Assembly: GCA_900079695.1 (NCBI GenBank)
Contig: LT599022.1
Span: 78,222 to 142,221, forward strand
Origin: an uncultured Alphaproteobacteria bacterium
GTDB lineage: Bacteria > Pseudomonadota > Alphaproteobacteria > Rhodospirillales > Rhodospirillaceae
Length of the DNA: 64,000 nucleotides
Direction: 5' to 3'
Shown: piece after piece, positions 51,121 to 60,000 of the stretch
How positions within the stretch are numbered: the stretch's first letter is position 1
How the letters are laid out: every line of letters begins with the position of its first letter
Translations under genes and position numbers: made by a program
Notes under the pieces: model-generated
Told to the model about the DNA's origin: nothing
Databases searched by the model: none
Seen by the model: only the letters and a program-made list of their open reading frames with translations

Positions 51121-52011
51121 GCTGCGGATTGCGGCCGCTCCTCGATTTGCTACACTCACAGATGCGCTCTACAAGTTCGATCGGGGGCTGCGGATTGCGG
51201 CCGCTCGATTTGCTACACTCCTCCTTGAGGGTCGCCTTGCGGTGGCACTGCTGCGGATTGCGGCCGCTCCTCGATTTGCTACACTCAACTTCGGATCGAC
51301 CACTTCAACTTCGTTGCTGCGGATTGCGGCCGCTCCTCGATTTGCTACACTCCCCATGACCGCCGAAATGAAGGCGTCTGAGCTGCGGATTGCGGCCGCT
51401 CCTCGATTTGCTACACTCAGCCCTTGCGCCTTGAGAGTCTCCTTGAGGCTGCGGATTGCGGCCGCTCCTCGATTTGCTACACTCGCTGGCGTACTGGTTG
51501 TCGTTGATCAGCAGCTGCGGATTGCGGCCGCTCCTCGATTTGCTACACTGCCAGGCGCTCGGTGCGCTCCCAGCGCCCCGCTGCGGATTGCGGCCGCTCC
51601 TCGATTTGCTACACTCCTGTGCGAGGTCACGCCGGTTGCCGTCACGCTGCGGATTGCGGCCGCTCCTCGATTTGCTACACTGCCGCCCGCGTGGAACAGG
51701 CTGATCCCCGAGCTGCGGATTGCGGCCGCTCCTCGATTTGCTACACTGAACAAGGCCGGGATCCTGCTGGCGGGAAGGCTGCGGATTGCGGCCGCTCCTC
51801 GATTTGCTACACTACGGCGGCGGCGAGATCCGCCCGAAGAACGGCTGCGGATTGCGGCCGCTCCTCGATTTGCTACACTTCTGAGCCCTCTTCATCTGCA
51901 TCACTCCTCGCTGCGGATTGCGGCCGCTCCTCGATTTGCTACACTGAACGCGGCCCGGATGATCAACGCCGGATAGCTGCGGATTGCGGCCGCTCCTCGA
52001 TTTGCTGCCCC
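51121..52011 (+). CRISPR. Type II-C CRISPR array, 14 repeats and 13 spacers
   Basis: 36-base repeats beginning GCTGCGGATTGCGG and ending GATTTGCTACACT, with uniform 30-base spacers (66-base period). Repeats start at 51121, 51187, then every 66 bases from 51250 to 51976. Repeat 2 (51187-51219) lacks three internal bases (33 bases). The last repeat (51976-52011) ends TGCCCC instead of TACACT. Each intact repeat contains TTGCGG-N16-TACACT with an upstream TG, an extended -10 promoter as in Neisseria type II-C arrays, so crRNAs are probably made one by one in the plus direction. The degenerate end faces cas2, which marks that side as the trailer. Confidence 0.97.
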
Positions 52012-52057
52012 TCGGGTAACAAACTGAAAACGCACGCTCTTCGCCTTCCCGGATGGT

Positions 52058-52411
52058 TCAAAAAAGCTCCATCTGGGAAGGTGATGGCTGGGTGGGTTGG
52101 CGTTTTTTCCCGACATAGACCCTGATCCGCGCGAACTGCTTATCAGTGATGGTCATGAACCGGACCTCGCCAGCTGCCGGCACCCTATCCCCCATCCGCT
52201 TGGCATGGAGGTCGGCATTCTCGATCGAGGCACAGTGCCGATAATAGACCGAGTACTGCATCATGGTGAAGCCGTCCTCGATCAGATCCTTGCGGAACCG
52301 GGCGTAGGCTTTACGGTCTTGGGGGGTGAAGGTCGGCAAGTCGAACATGGCGATTACCCACATCGAGCGCCACCCCCAAGGCAATTGTGGTACCGGCCGG
52401 GTATGGGCCAT
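52058..52411 (-). CDS. cas2: CRISPR-associated endonuclease Cas2
   Basis: 117-residue Cas2, dimer partner of Cas1 in spacer acquisition. It has the ferredoxin-like start MWVIAMFDLPTFTPQDRKAY and the FTMMQYSVYYRHCAS strand typical of type II Cas2. An N-terminal extension of about 16 residues precedes the fold. Its ATG shares one base with the cas1 stop. It ends 46 bases from the array. Confidence 0.95.
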   Translation of the reverse strand: MAHTRPVPQLPWGWRSMWVIAMFDLPTFTPQDRKAYARFRKDLIEDGFTMMQYSVYYRHCASIENADLHAKRMGDRVPAAGEVRFMTITDKQFARIRVYVGKKRQPTQPSPSQMELF

Positions 52412-53349
52412 CAGTCAGGTTCCCTGTCGTCTTCTTCGGGAACCATTTGAACGGGTAGCCCCTCTGGCAAGGCGAGGTTTTTGCCTCCCTCGGTCAATGC
52501 CCGAGAGAGTGACGCCGCACCGGATTCGATGGCCAGCAGGAGGGGCAGCCGGCGGCCTTCCACGACCACCGTCTCATTGAACACCGACAACAGCGCCGCT
52601 CGTGTCGGCCGATGGTCGAGCGAGAGGGCTTTTTCGTCGCCTTCATCGTATAGCTGCCGAACCCGCCAATCGACGAACGGACGGTATGGTTCCAGCAGAT
52701 CGTCGGCGAGACAGAACGGGTTGCCCCGATTCTTGTGGAAAACACCAAGGGACGGGATCAGTCCGGAGGCGACCACTGCCCGCGCGGTGGCGGCCCGGAC
52801 CACCGCATAGCCGTAGTTGAGCAACGCGTTGACGCCCTCTGCCGTTCGATCCCGCCGAAATGCTGGGCCGAACAGGCGTGGCCAGTAACGCTGCGCCGCC
52901 TGAGCCTCCAGGTTATCGGGGTCTCCGGAACGAACCCGGCGGGACATCGGCGTGAGTCCGCCGTCCTCGCCGGTAAAGTTTTTCAGCACCTCGCCTTGTA
53001 AGGCGATTTTGGTACGGATCAGAGTTTGCCAGGCCCGTTTTTTGGTCGGCCCGCTGGCCGCGACTTGGGCGATATGGCGTGCCGTCTGCACATGGTGGGC
53101 GTCCAGAGGCAGCATCATGCCGGCCGGAAGATGGTCGCGTCCCGTGACCATCACAGTGGCGCCGGCCTCCAGCAGATCTATGAAAACTGCCTGGGTGTAG
53201 GTGGCGCGGATATCGTCCACCACCACGACCCCGATGTCTTCGATCGGCACCGTTGCCCTCTGCCGGTCCGGCCGTTCGATCACCAATTGGCGGTTAGCGA
53301 CCGAAAGCCGGTTGCCGGGGGTGGCAATCTCGATGGTCTTACGCAGCAC
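52411..53349 (-). CDS. cas1: CRISPR-associated endonuclease Cas1
   Basis: 312-residue integrase that inserts new spacers. Conserved features: N-terminal beta domain (LSVANRQLVIERPDRQRATV), the catalytic Glu/His/Asp region in EGVNALLNYGYAV, GLIPSLGVFHKNRGNPFCLADDLLEPYRP, and DWRVRQL. Type II Cas1 length. It lies 9 bases after cas9 and is translationally coupled to cas2. No csn2 or cas4 is present, which classifies the locus as II-C. Confidence 0.96.
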   Translation of the reverse strand: MLRKTIEIATPGNRLSVANRQLVIERPDRQRATVPIEDIGVVVVDDIRATYTQAVFIDLLEAGATVMVTGRDHLPAGMMLPLDAHHVQTARHIAQVAASGPTKKRAWQTLIRTKIALQGEVLKNFTGEDGGLTPMSRRVRSGDPDNLEAQAAQRYWPRLFGPAFRRDRTAEGVNALLNYGYAVVRAATARAVVASGLIPSLGVFHKNRGNPFCLADDLLEPYRPFVDWRVRQLYDEGDEKALSLDHRPTRAALLSVFNETVVVEGRRLPLLLAIESGAASLSRALTEGGKNLALPEGLPVQMVPEEDDREPD

Positions 53350-53358
53350 CGGAGCACC

Positions 53359-56300
53359 TCAGTCCGATGCCGGCCGGACGCGGCCGATGGGATCGAGGGA
53401 AACTTTCCTGGCTGCTTTTTTCAGAAGAACGCTGGGCGCAGGGCGTGTCGTGGTCGCATGGCAAGCATCGTTGGCGTGCTCCAAAACAACCTGACCATTT
53501 GCCCATACCCCTTGAACAATCCAGAAGCCTTCTCCATTCGGAAACTCCAATGCTTCTCCCGGTGCCAGCGACATGACGAATGCCGATCCTTCTCCGCAGT
53601 CCCGTCGCACCACCGGTTCGTGGCGGGCAAGACGGCGAGTAGCCTCATACAAGCTCACCACCTCGAAGCCCGCTTTGCCATCCGGCTTGCGGTAAATGGC
53701 GATATGGTGGTTGGCACCGAGGTCGGCATAGCCGGTGGACACTGGGGCCATCAGCTTCAATTGCTGCTTTGTGGTAAGGCGGACCTTGCGGATTTCAGGG
53801 CCGTTGGAGCCGAGGTGCGGGTAGGTGGCGAACGCCTTCTTGGGATCACCTCCATGGGAGGCAACCCATTCCTGGACGATCCGACGCACCTCTTCGTCCC
53901 GAATATCATTCAGTTCGCCGGATTTTAGCGCCTCCACCTTCTTGCGGGTAACAAACTGGCGATAAACGCCGGTCTTCGTCTTAATGTCTTCTCCGGTATC
54001 GCCGTAGGTTGTTTCCTTATGCAACGGCCCGGATACCTTCTTGCGCACTCTATGGGAAACGACAATTTCACCCACCGCCTTGTCGGCCTCGGCGCGGATG
54101 GTCGGCCAGGGTGGCAACAAGCGGGGACGCCGGGCGGAGGGATTGTCGGCATCCTGCCAGAAGCGGGAAAGCTGTTGGGTCATTCCCGGATGGGCACAAG
54201 CAACGGCGAGAGCGTCCACCGCGTGATGGCGGTGGTCGCCGCGGGTTTTCTCTCCGTTGTCAGAGAGGATGTTATTAAGGCCCCAGAGTCGGCGAAGCTG
54301 GGCGGTGACGCGGCCGGAAACCGCCTGCACCATCACTGGCGCTTCCGGCCCCAAGTCCGGCCACAGGCGTTTGAGAAGCGCCACCGCCTGCCGGGCAGCA
54401 TAACCGGTGTCGTTCAACTGGCGGCTGGTGAAATCGTTGTCAAGTTTCTCGTCTCGGCAGAAGCGGATCGCCTTGCCCTTGCTCATCCGGCCTTCTCTGA
54501 CGTTCCGCCACATGCGATCGTTCATATCAGCCCACTCATCGGTGTGACCAAACGCCTCGAAGGGCGTCCGGTTGTTCTTGAGCAGGTTCCAGTCGCGGTG
54601 GCACAGCGTCTTGTTGCGGAACCCGTCGTCGAACGACTTTGACTGCGGAAAGATATGCTCTACCTGGAACAGGTCATTGCGGAACAGGTCGTCAAAACCA
54701 ATCCGCTGGCCGGAGTAAGGGTCGCAGCTCCCGCATTCCTGCCACAGCCGCCATTTTTCGATGTCGTCGCGGGAAGGCTCGGTGATGCCCTGCGATCGCA
54801 GGGCGATCTCGGCCTTCTTCCGCTCCGCCTCGTTTTTGCGGTTACGCTTCTGTTCCTCCTCCCGCTCGCGTTTGGATTTTCCGACCTGGCGGGCCAGTTC
54901 GACCCGGATGCGACCGGGTTTGCCGTAGACACGAATCAGGTTGTTGACCACTTTGCGCAGCTCGTTCTGAACCCGTACGACCGTGGAATTGCGCAGGTTG
55001 GCGATCCGCCGCTGCTCTTCCTCTTCCTTTGGACTGGGCAGTAGGTCGAGGATTTCGCCGCTGGGCCGGTCGCGGTGTGGAAACGTCTTATCGCGCCAAT
55101 CGTCGTAGGCCGGTCCGCTGAGTAGTTCGCCCATGCGGATGCCTTCCTCCAGCTTCGGCAGGAAAGCGCGGAGAGCGGCTATGGAAAACGGCTCCCAACC
55201 CGGCTGGAAAGACAGTTCCCGCAGCTTCGCGGCCTGTTCCGGCGTAGCGCCGAATTCATCGATAAAGATTTGCGCTGCCGCGTCCCGCCGCTTCCGGCGC
55301 TCGGCCTTGGACAGGATCACCACACGCTTATCGTCGGTCGTGTGGCCATAGTCGGCGCCGCCCAGCAGGTCGTAGGCGGCCTCGCGGATCGCCTGTTTAT
55401 GAGGATGCGTCGGCCAATCGTCACCAAAGACCCTAGCAAGGTCGGCTTCAACCTTGTTTCCGAGCAACCCCTTGTCTCCTCCCAGCTCAAGGTTGAACTT
55501 CAGTCCTTTTTCGGCGCCTTTCTCACCCCGCATTGAAAAAAGGGGCTTTAACGCCGCGCGTACTCCAGACCAAGTCATTCCTCCCTGTGTCTGGAGCTTC
55601 GCCAGGATCGCAGCCCGTTCCTCCGCGTCGAGAGGGCGCAAGTTGCCGCCGGCCACCGCCAAGTTGTTGAGCTTTTCCAGCATCCGCCGCTGTTGCGACA
55701 GCCACGAGCCTTTGGCGCACAAGGGTTCATCCGGCATGAACCGGCAATGTCCAAGGGTACTGGTCCGCCAGAAGACGGGACGCTGGAAGAACACCGCGTC
55801 CGTTATCATTTCCTTGAATGATTCGTCTCGCAGGACGGGATGATGGGGGGCCTGTGCTGTCCACAGCGCCTCGAACTCTGCCACTACCGTTTGCCGGTCA
55901 GCATGAACGCCGCGCCGCTTTACGCCGTCGGGCCTGGTCGCCAACCAGGTGCCAAGGGTGACGTTCTCCCGCTTCAGGGCGGCCAGGGTTGATTCCCGAT
56001 TGGTCCTCGCTTCTTTTTCGTCCGCTTCCTCGTTTTCTGTTTCCTCTAGGTCGCGGCCGTTGAAGTGGCGCCGTTTGGCAAGATGATAAAATGCCCTACC
56101 TAGTTCGTGAGCGGTCAACGGCTCCGTAAGGCCGCGACTGCGAAGATCGTAAGGGTCGGCCAGCATCACCCTCGACCATTCCGAAGCCTTGTCCTGGTCG
56201 AATTGAGGCAGCAAGCCGGCCGCCAGCAACGCTTCGTTCAGAGACCGCCGGCGCTGCTTACGGCGTCGCAGCTGACGGCGCATCATCCGTTTGGCGCGGC

Positions 56301-56460
56301 GTTGCTGGTTGAGCGGCGTGCCATCCGGATCGCGAGCCTCGGGGAAGATGCGCACCCCGAGACCCTGGATATGGCCGGTCTGCTGATCGGGATCGTAGTC
56401 GATCACCGCGAAACCGATGGAGGTCGTGCCGATATCGAATCCGAACACACGCTCTTGCAT
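53359..56460 (-). CDS. cas9: Type II-C Cas9 endonuclease
   Basis: 1033-residue RNA-guided nuclease. RuvC-I is at the N-terminus with Asp9 in VFGFDIGTTSIGFAV; the arginine-rich bridge helix follows (RRAKRMMRRQLRRRKQRRR, about 54-72). RuvC-II is near 500 (RIRVELARQVGKSK). The HNH domain (about 575-640) has CGSCDPYSGQRI and FQVEHIFPQSKSFDD with the catalytic His. RuvC-III is HRHHAVDALAVACAH near 770. Short length and the absence of other effector genes fit subtype II-C. All catalytic residues appear intact. The C-terminal PAM-interacting region is not predictable by eye. Confidence 0.97.
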   Translation of the reverse strand: MQERVFGFDIGTTSIGFAVIDYDPDQQTGHIQGLGVRIFPEARDPDGTPLNQQRRAKRMMRRQLRRRKQRRRSLNEALLAAGLLPQFDQDKASEWSRVMLADPYDLRSRGLTEPLTAHELGRAFYHLAKRRHFNGRDLEETENEEADEKEARTNRESTLAALKRENVTLGTWLATRPDGVKRRGVHADRQTVVAEFEALWTAQAPHHPVLRDESFKEMITDAVFFQRPVFWRTSTLGHCRFMPDEPLCAKGSWLSQQRRMLEKLNNLAVAGGNLRPLDAEERAAILAKLQTQGGMTWSGVRAALKPLFSMRGEKGAEKGLKFNLELGGDKGLLGNKVEADLARVFGDDWPTHPHKQAIREAAYDLLGGADYGHTTDDKRVVILSKAERRKRRDAAAQIFIDEFGATPEQAAKLRELSFQPGWEPFSIAALRAFLPKLEEGIRMGELLSGPAYDDWRDKTFPHRDRPSGEILDLLPSPKEEEEQRRIANLRNSTVVRVQNELRKVVNNLIRVYGKPGRIRVELARQVGKSKREREEEQKRNRKNEAERKKAEIALRSQGITEPSRDDIEKWRLWQECGSCDPYSGQRIGFDDLFRNDLFQVEHIFPQSKSFDDGFRNKTLCHRDWNLLKNNRTPFEAFGHTDEWADMNDRMWRNVREGRMSKGKAIRFCRDEKLDNDFTSRQLNDTGYAARQAVALLKRLWPDLGPEAPVMVQAVSGRVTAQLRRLWGLNNILSDNGEKTRGDHRHHAVDALAVACAHPGMTQQLSRFWQDADNPSARRPRLLPPWPTIRAEADKAVGEIVVSHRVRKKVSGPLHKETTYGDTGEDIKTKTGVYRQFVTRKKVEALKSGELNDIRDEEVRRIVQEWVASHGGDPKKAFATYPHLGSNGPEIRKVRLTTKQQLKLMAPVSTGYADLGANHHIAIYRKPDGKAGFEVVSLYEATRRLARHEPVVRRDCGEGSAFVMSLAPGEALEFPNGEGFWIVQGVWANGQVVLEHANDACHATTTRPAPSVLLKKAARKVSLDPIGRVRPASD

Positions 56461-56473
56461 GATGCCGTCCTTC

Positions 56474-56502
56474 TTGCGCTAAATACCCATCAATGCTATC
56501 AA
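56474..56502 (+). promoter_or_regulatory. Promoter of tracrRNA
   Basis: TTGCGC (56474-56479), a 17-base spacer and TATCAA (56497-56502) place a start at about 56508-56510, exactly at the beginning of the anti-repeat. It is divergent from cas9, whose ATG is at 56460. Confidence 0.6.
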
Positions 56503-56507
56503 CTTAG

Positions 56508-56620
56508 GTGTAGCAAATCGAGGGGTGGTCGCTTTTCGCAAGTAAATTCGACCCCTTGTGCGGGCTCGGCATCCCAAGGTCGTTTGCCGGCATCAATCCC
56601 TGCCAATGGCAGGGATTTTT
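56508..56620 (+). ncRNA. tracrRNA
   Basis: The anti-repeat begins at 56508: GTGTAGCAAATCGAGG is an exact reverse complement of the repeat's 3' half, and the next bases (GTGGTCGC) pair with the repeat through G-U pairs. After it come a CGACC.../GGTCG stem region and a final hairpin with T-tract (56595-56620, stem AATCCCTGC/GCAGGGATT). It is transcribed divergently from cas9. Size of about 110 nt and order (anti-repeat, stems, terminator) are as in other type II-C systems. Confidence 0.88.
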
Positions 56621-57052
56621 GTTGTGAGTCGTCAAAGACATCGTTGCAACGCAGCGTTTGCTGTCGCCTATCTCCCACCTGAAACCGGATCGTCCCCTTT
56701 CGGTCCCCTTTGAACTCGTTCCGCAGAGCGCCCCCTTCCTTCATTCGTGACGATGGTTGCTGATACCGGAAGCACTCGTTTTTTCTGATCGTTTCCGGAA
56801 ATTTTGCTACTGCAGATTAGTCCTGCTCAGGAAACGTGGCAGCGATCTTTGGCGACAGACCTGACGAACGCTTTGACGCTGCTGATGTACTTTCTGACCG
56901 GGGCGAGACATGTAGCGCGTGAGCTTCAAAACCGGCAGGGATTCCCCTGGGACAGGTTCCACAAACGCGCATAACGCGATACAGTCAGAAAATGCACTTA
57001 ACCGCATGATCCCTCAATTTCCGCACCCGTGCGGAGCAATCTGAGCTAGAAC
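56621..57052. other. Intergenic region between tracrRNA and helicase-nuclease gene
   Basis: 432 bases without a supported gene. A plus-strand open stretch at about 56801-56974 translates to a plausible-looking peptide (ending RQGFPWDRFHKRA) but has no ATG or ribosome site; it may be a gene fragment left by rearrangement. The promoter of the large gene at 57053 must lie in the right part; no clear hexamers were seen. Confidence 0.4.
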
Positions 57053-60000
57053 ATGGCGCTAACGATACAAGCGACTGTCGCAAGCAAGATCGGCTTTGCG
57101 TCGCATCAGAATGCTGTCCCGATCATTCGAGAAATCGTTCTCTCGAACTCCGATACTGCGCTGGAAAATCTGCACCTCGTCCTCGGCGCCGATCCAGCAT
57201 TTCTGAAGCCGCGGACGTGGCCAATCGACCGCCTCGGCGAAGGAGACGAGCTTCGCGTTTCGGAACGCGACGTTGCGCTGCATGCCCAGATGCTCGGAGA
57301 TTTGCGGGAAAGCCTGTCAGGCGCGATCACGCTCCGGCTGGAGGCTGCGGACGGCACGGAACTCGCGACGTTTTCCCAAGCGGTGGAGATTCTCGCACGA
57401 AACGAGTGGGGCGGTGCCGACAGCATGGTGGAGCTGTTGCCCGCCTTCATCATGCCGAACGATCCGGCGGTCGATCAGGTCCTGAAGACGGCGTCCGACA
57501 TTCTGCGGCGCGCGGGGCGGCCGGACGCTCTCGACGGCTACGCTTCCGGCAAGCGGGAACGCGTCTGGGAAATCACCTCCGCGATCTGGTCCGCGATCGC
57601 GGGTTTCCAACTTTCCTACGCGGTTCCTCCCGCAAGCTTCGAACGTACCGGGCAGAAGATTCGAACCCCGTCCGCCATTTTGGAAGGACGTGTCGCGACG
57701 TGCCTCGACACTACGCTGCTGTTTGCGGCGACGTTGGAGCAGGCGGGGCTCAACCCGCTCGTGGTTCTCACGGAAGGCCATGCATTTGCCGGGGTTTGGC
57801 TTCAGCCGATGGAGTTCGCCACCCTCGTCACCGATGAGGCCGCAGCGCTCCGCCGTCACCTCGATCTTTCCGATCTCGTGGTTTTCGAGACGACACTCGC
57901 GACGTCGGCTTCCCCCGCCGGATTCAGCCAGGCGATGGCTGCGGCACAGAGGCAGATCGCCGAAGGCTCCAAAGACCGGTTCGACGCCGTCATCGACGTC
58001 CACCGCGCACGGATGCAGAAGATTCGTCCACTCGGGGTGCCGGGGATTACCGGTCAAGGCGAGATGAGCGCCGATAAACCGGTTGTGTTGGAGGGGCTGG
58101 AGGCTGCGCCGTTTCTGCCAGCATTCGATGTGGCGGTTGAGGCGCCGGAAGAGACCGCCGGCAGCCGGATCGAGCAGTGGCAACGCAAGCTGCTGGACCT
58201 CACCACCCGCAACCGTCTGCTCCATCTACCGGAAGCCGCGAAGGCGGTGCGTCTCCTTTGCCCCGACCCTGGGAAGCTCGAAGATCTCCTCGCGAGCGGA
58301 AAGAAGGTCCGCATCGTACCGATGCCCGATCTTGAGATCGGTGGACGCGACGAAGACCTCTACGAGGCCAGGAATCGGGAAAATCTGAAGGAAGAGGTTG
58401 CGCGAACCGCGATGGAACGCGGTGAAGCTCTCTCGCTTCTCTCCAAAGACAAGCTCGACGCCGCTCTCGTCGAGCTGTATCGCAAGGCGCGTAGCGACAT
58501 CGAGGAAGGAGGCGCGAATACGCTCTACCTGGCGCTCGGTTTTCTTAAGTGGAAAAAGTCCGCCACCGAACAAAGAGTGTACCGCGCGCCGTTGATCCTG
58601 CTGCCGGTCAAGCTGGAGCGTCGGAGCGCGCTTTCGGGCGTGGTGATGGGACACCATGAGGATGAACCGCGATTCAACCTGACACTCCTTGAGCTGCTAC
58701 GCCAGGATTTCGCCCTGAACATTCCCGGATTGAGCGGCGAACTCCCCAAAGATGACAACGGCATCGACGTTGCAGGAGTCTGGCGGGTCGTCCGTGCCGC
58801 GATTCGCGACATCCCCGGCTTCGAGGTCGTTCCCGAGGTGGTCCTCGCCACGGTTTCGTTCGCGAAGTATCTGATGTGGAAGGATCTCGTCGATCGTGCC
58901 GCGCGCCTGAAGGAAAGCCCGCTGGTCCGGCACCTGATCGAGCGGGAGGACGCCCCGCTCGATCAGACGGGAGAATTTCCGAGACCGGAAGACCTCGACG
59001 GAAAGACCGATCCGGCCGAACTCTTCACTCCGCTTCCGGCCGACAGCTCGCAGCTTGCAGCGGTCGTCGCGTCGGCCGAGGGCCGCCATTTCGTCCTCGA
59101 CGGCCCGCCCGGAACCGGCAAGTCCCAGACGATCGCCAACATCATTGCGCATAATTTGGGCCTCGGTCGGCGGGTCCTGTTCGTTGCCGAGAAGAAAGCC
59201 GCCCTCGACGTGGTCCAGCGCCGCCTCGAGGAAAAAGGCCTCGGGCCGTTCTGCCTCGAGCTGCATTCGGCCAAGGCGACCAAGGTCGCCGTTCTCAAAC
59301 AACTCGATCGGGCGTGGACGACCCGCGATGCCCTGACCGAAGCCGAGTGGCGGCATGAGGCGACGGAGGCGAAGCGCCTGCGCGACGATCTCAACGACTT
59401 GGTCCGCGTGCTGCATCGACGGGATCCGAGCGGTTGGACGATTCACCGGGCGATCGGACGCGCCATTCGCGACACCGAAGCCGCGTCGTTGAAGCTGACG
59501 TTCGCCCCCCGAGCACACCACGACGCCAACGACATGTCCCGTTTCGGTGACGTCACGCGACGGCTCGGAATTGCCTGGAACGTGGTTGCCGATCTCCCGC
59601 AAGACCTGAAGGGCGTATCGCAGGCCGAATGGTCGAACGGCTGGCAAGAAGCCATTCTGGCGGCATCCGCCCGTCTTCCGTCGGCGATCGACGACTTCAA
59701 GGCGTCCGCCGCCGAGTTGCTGGCGGCGACCGGGCTCTCGATCGAGGCGAACGATCGTGAAGCAATCGCTGCTCTCCTGACGTTCGTCCAGCTCCTGCTC
59801 GATATGCATGGGCATGACCTCCGGCTTGCGTTCGTGCCCGACTTCGTGGATCGGAATACGTCGGCCGGCAAGGCGATGGCGCTGGTTTCCGAGTATCGCA
59901 AGGTCGAGCACGAACTGTCGGCGCCCTACGCGCCCGAGGCCGCCCGCCGCGTCCCGATCGAGGCGCTACGGGAACAATGGGCCGAGGCCGGAAAGAAGAA

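Noticed and set aside
51242..51976. Open frame with repeated LRIAAAPRFATL units
   Set aside because: This is the CRISPR repeat (36 + 30 bases, a multiple of three) read as codons, not a repeat protein.
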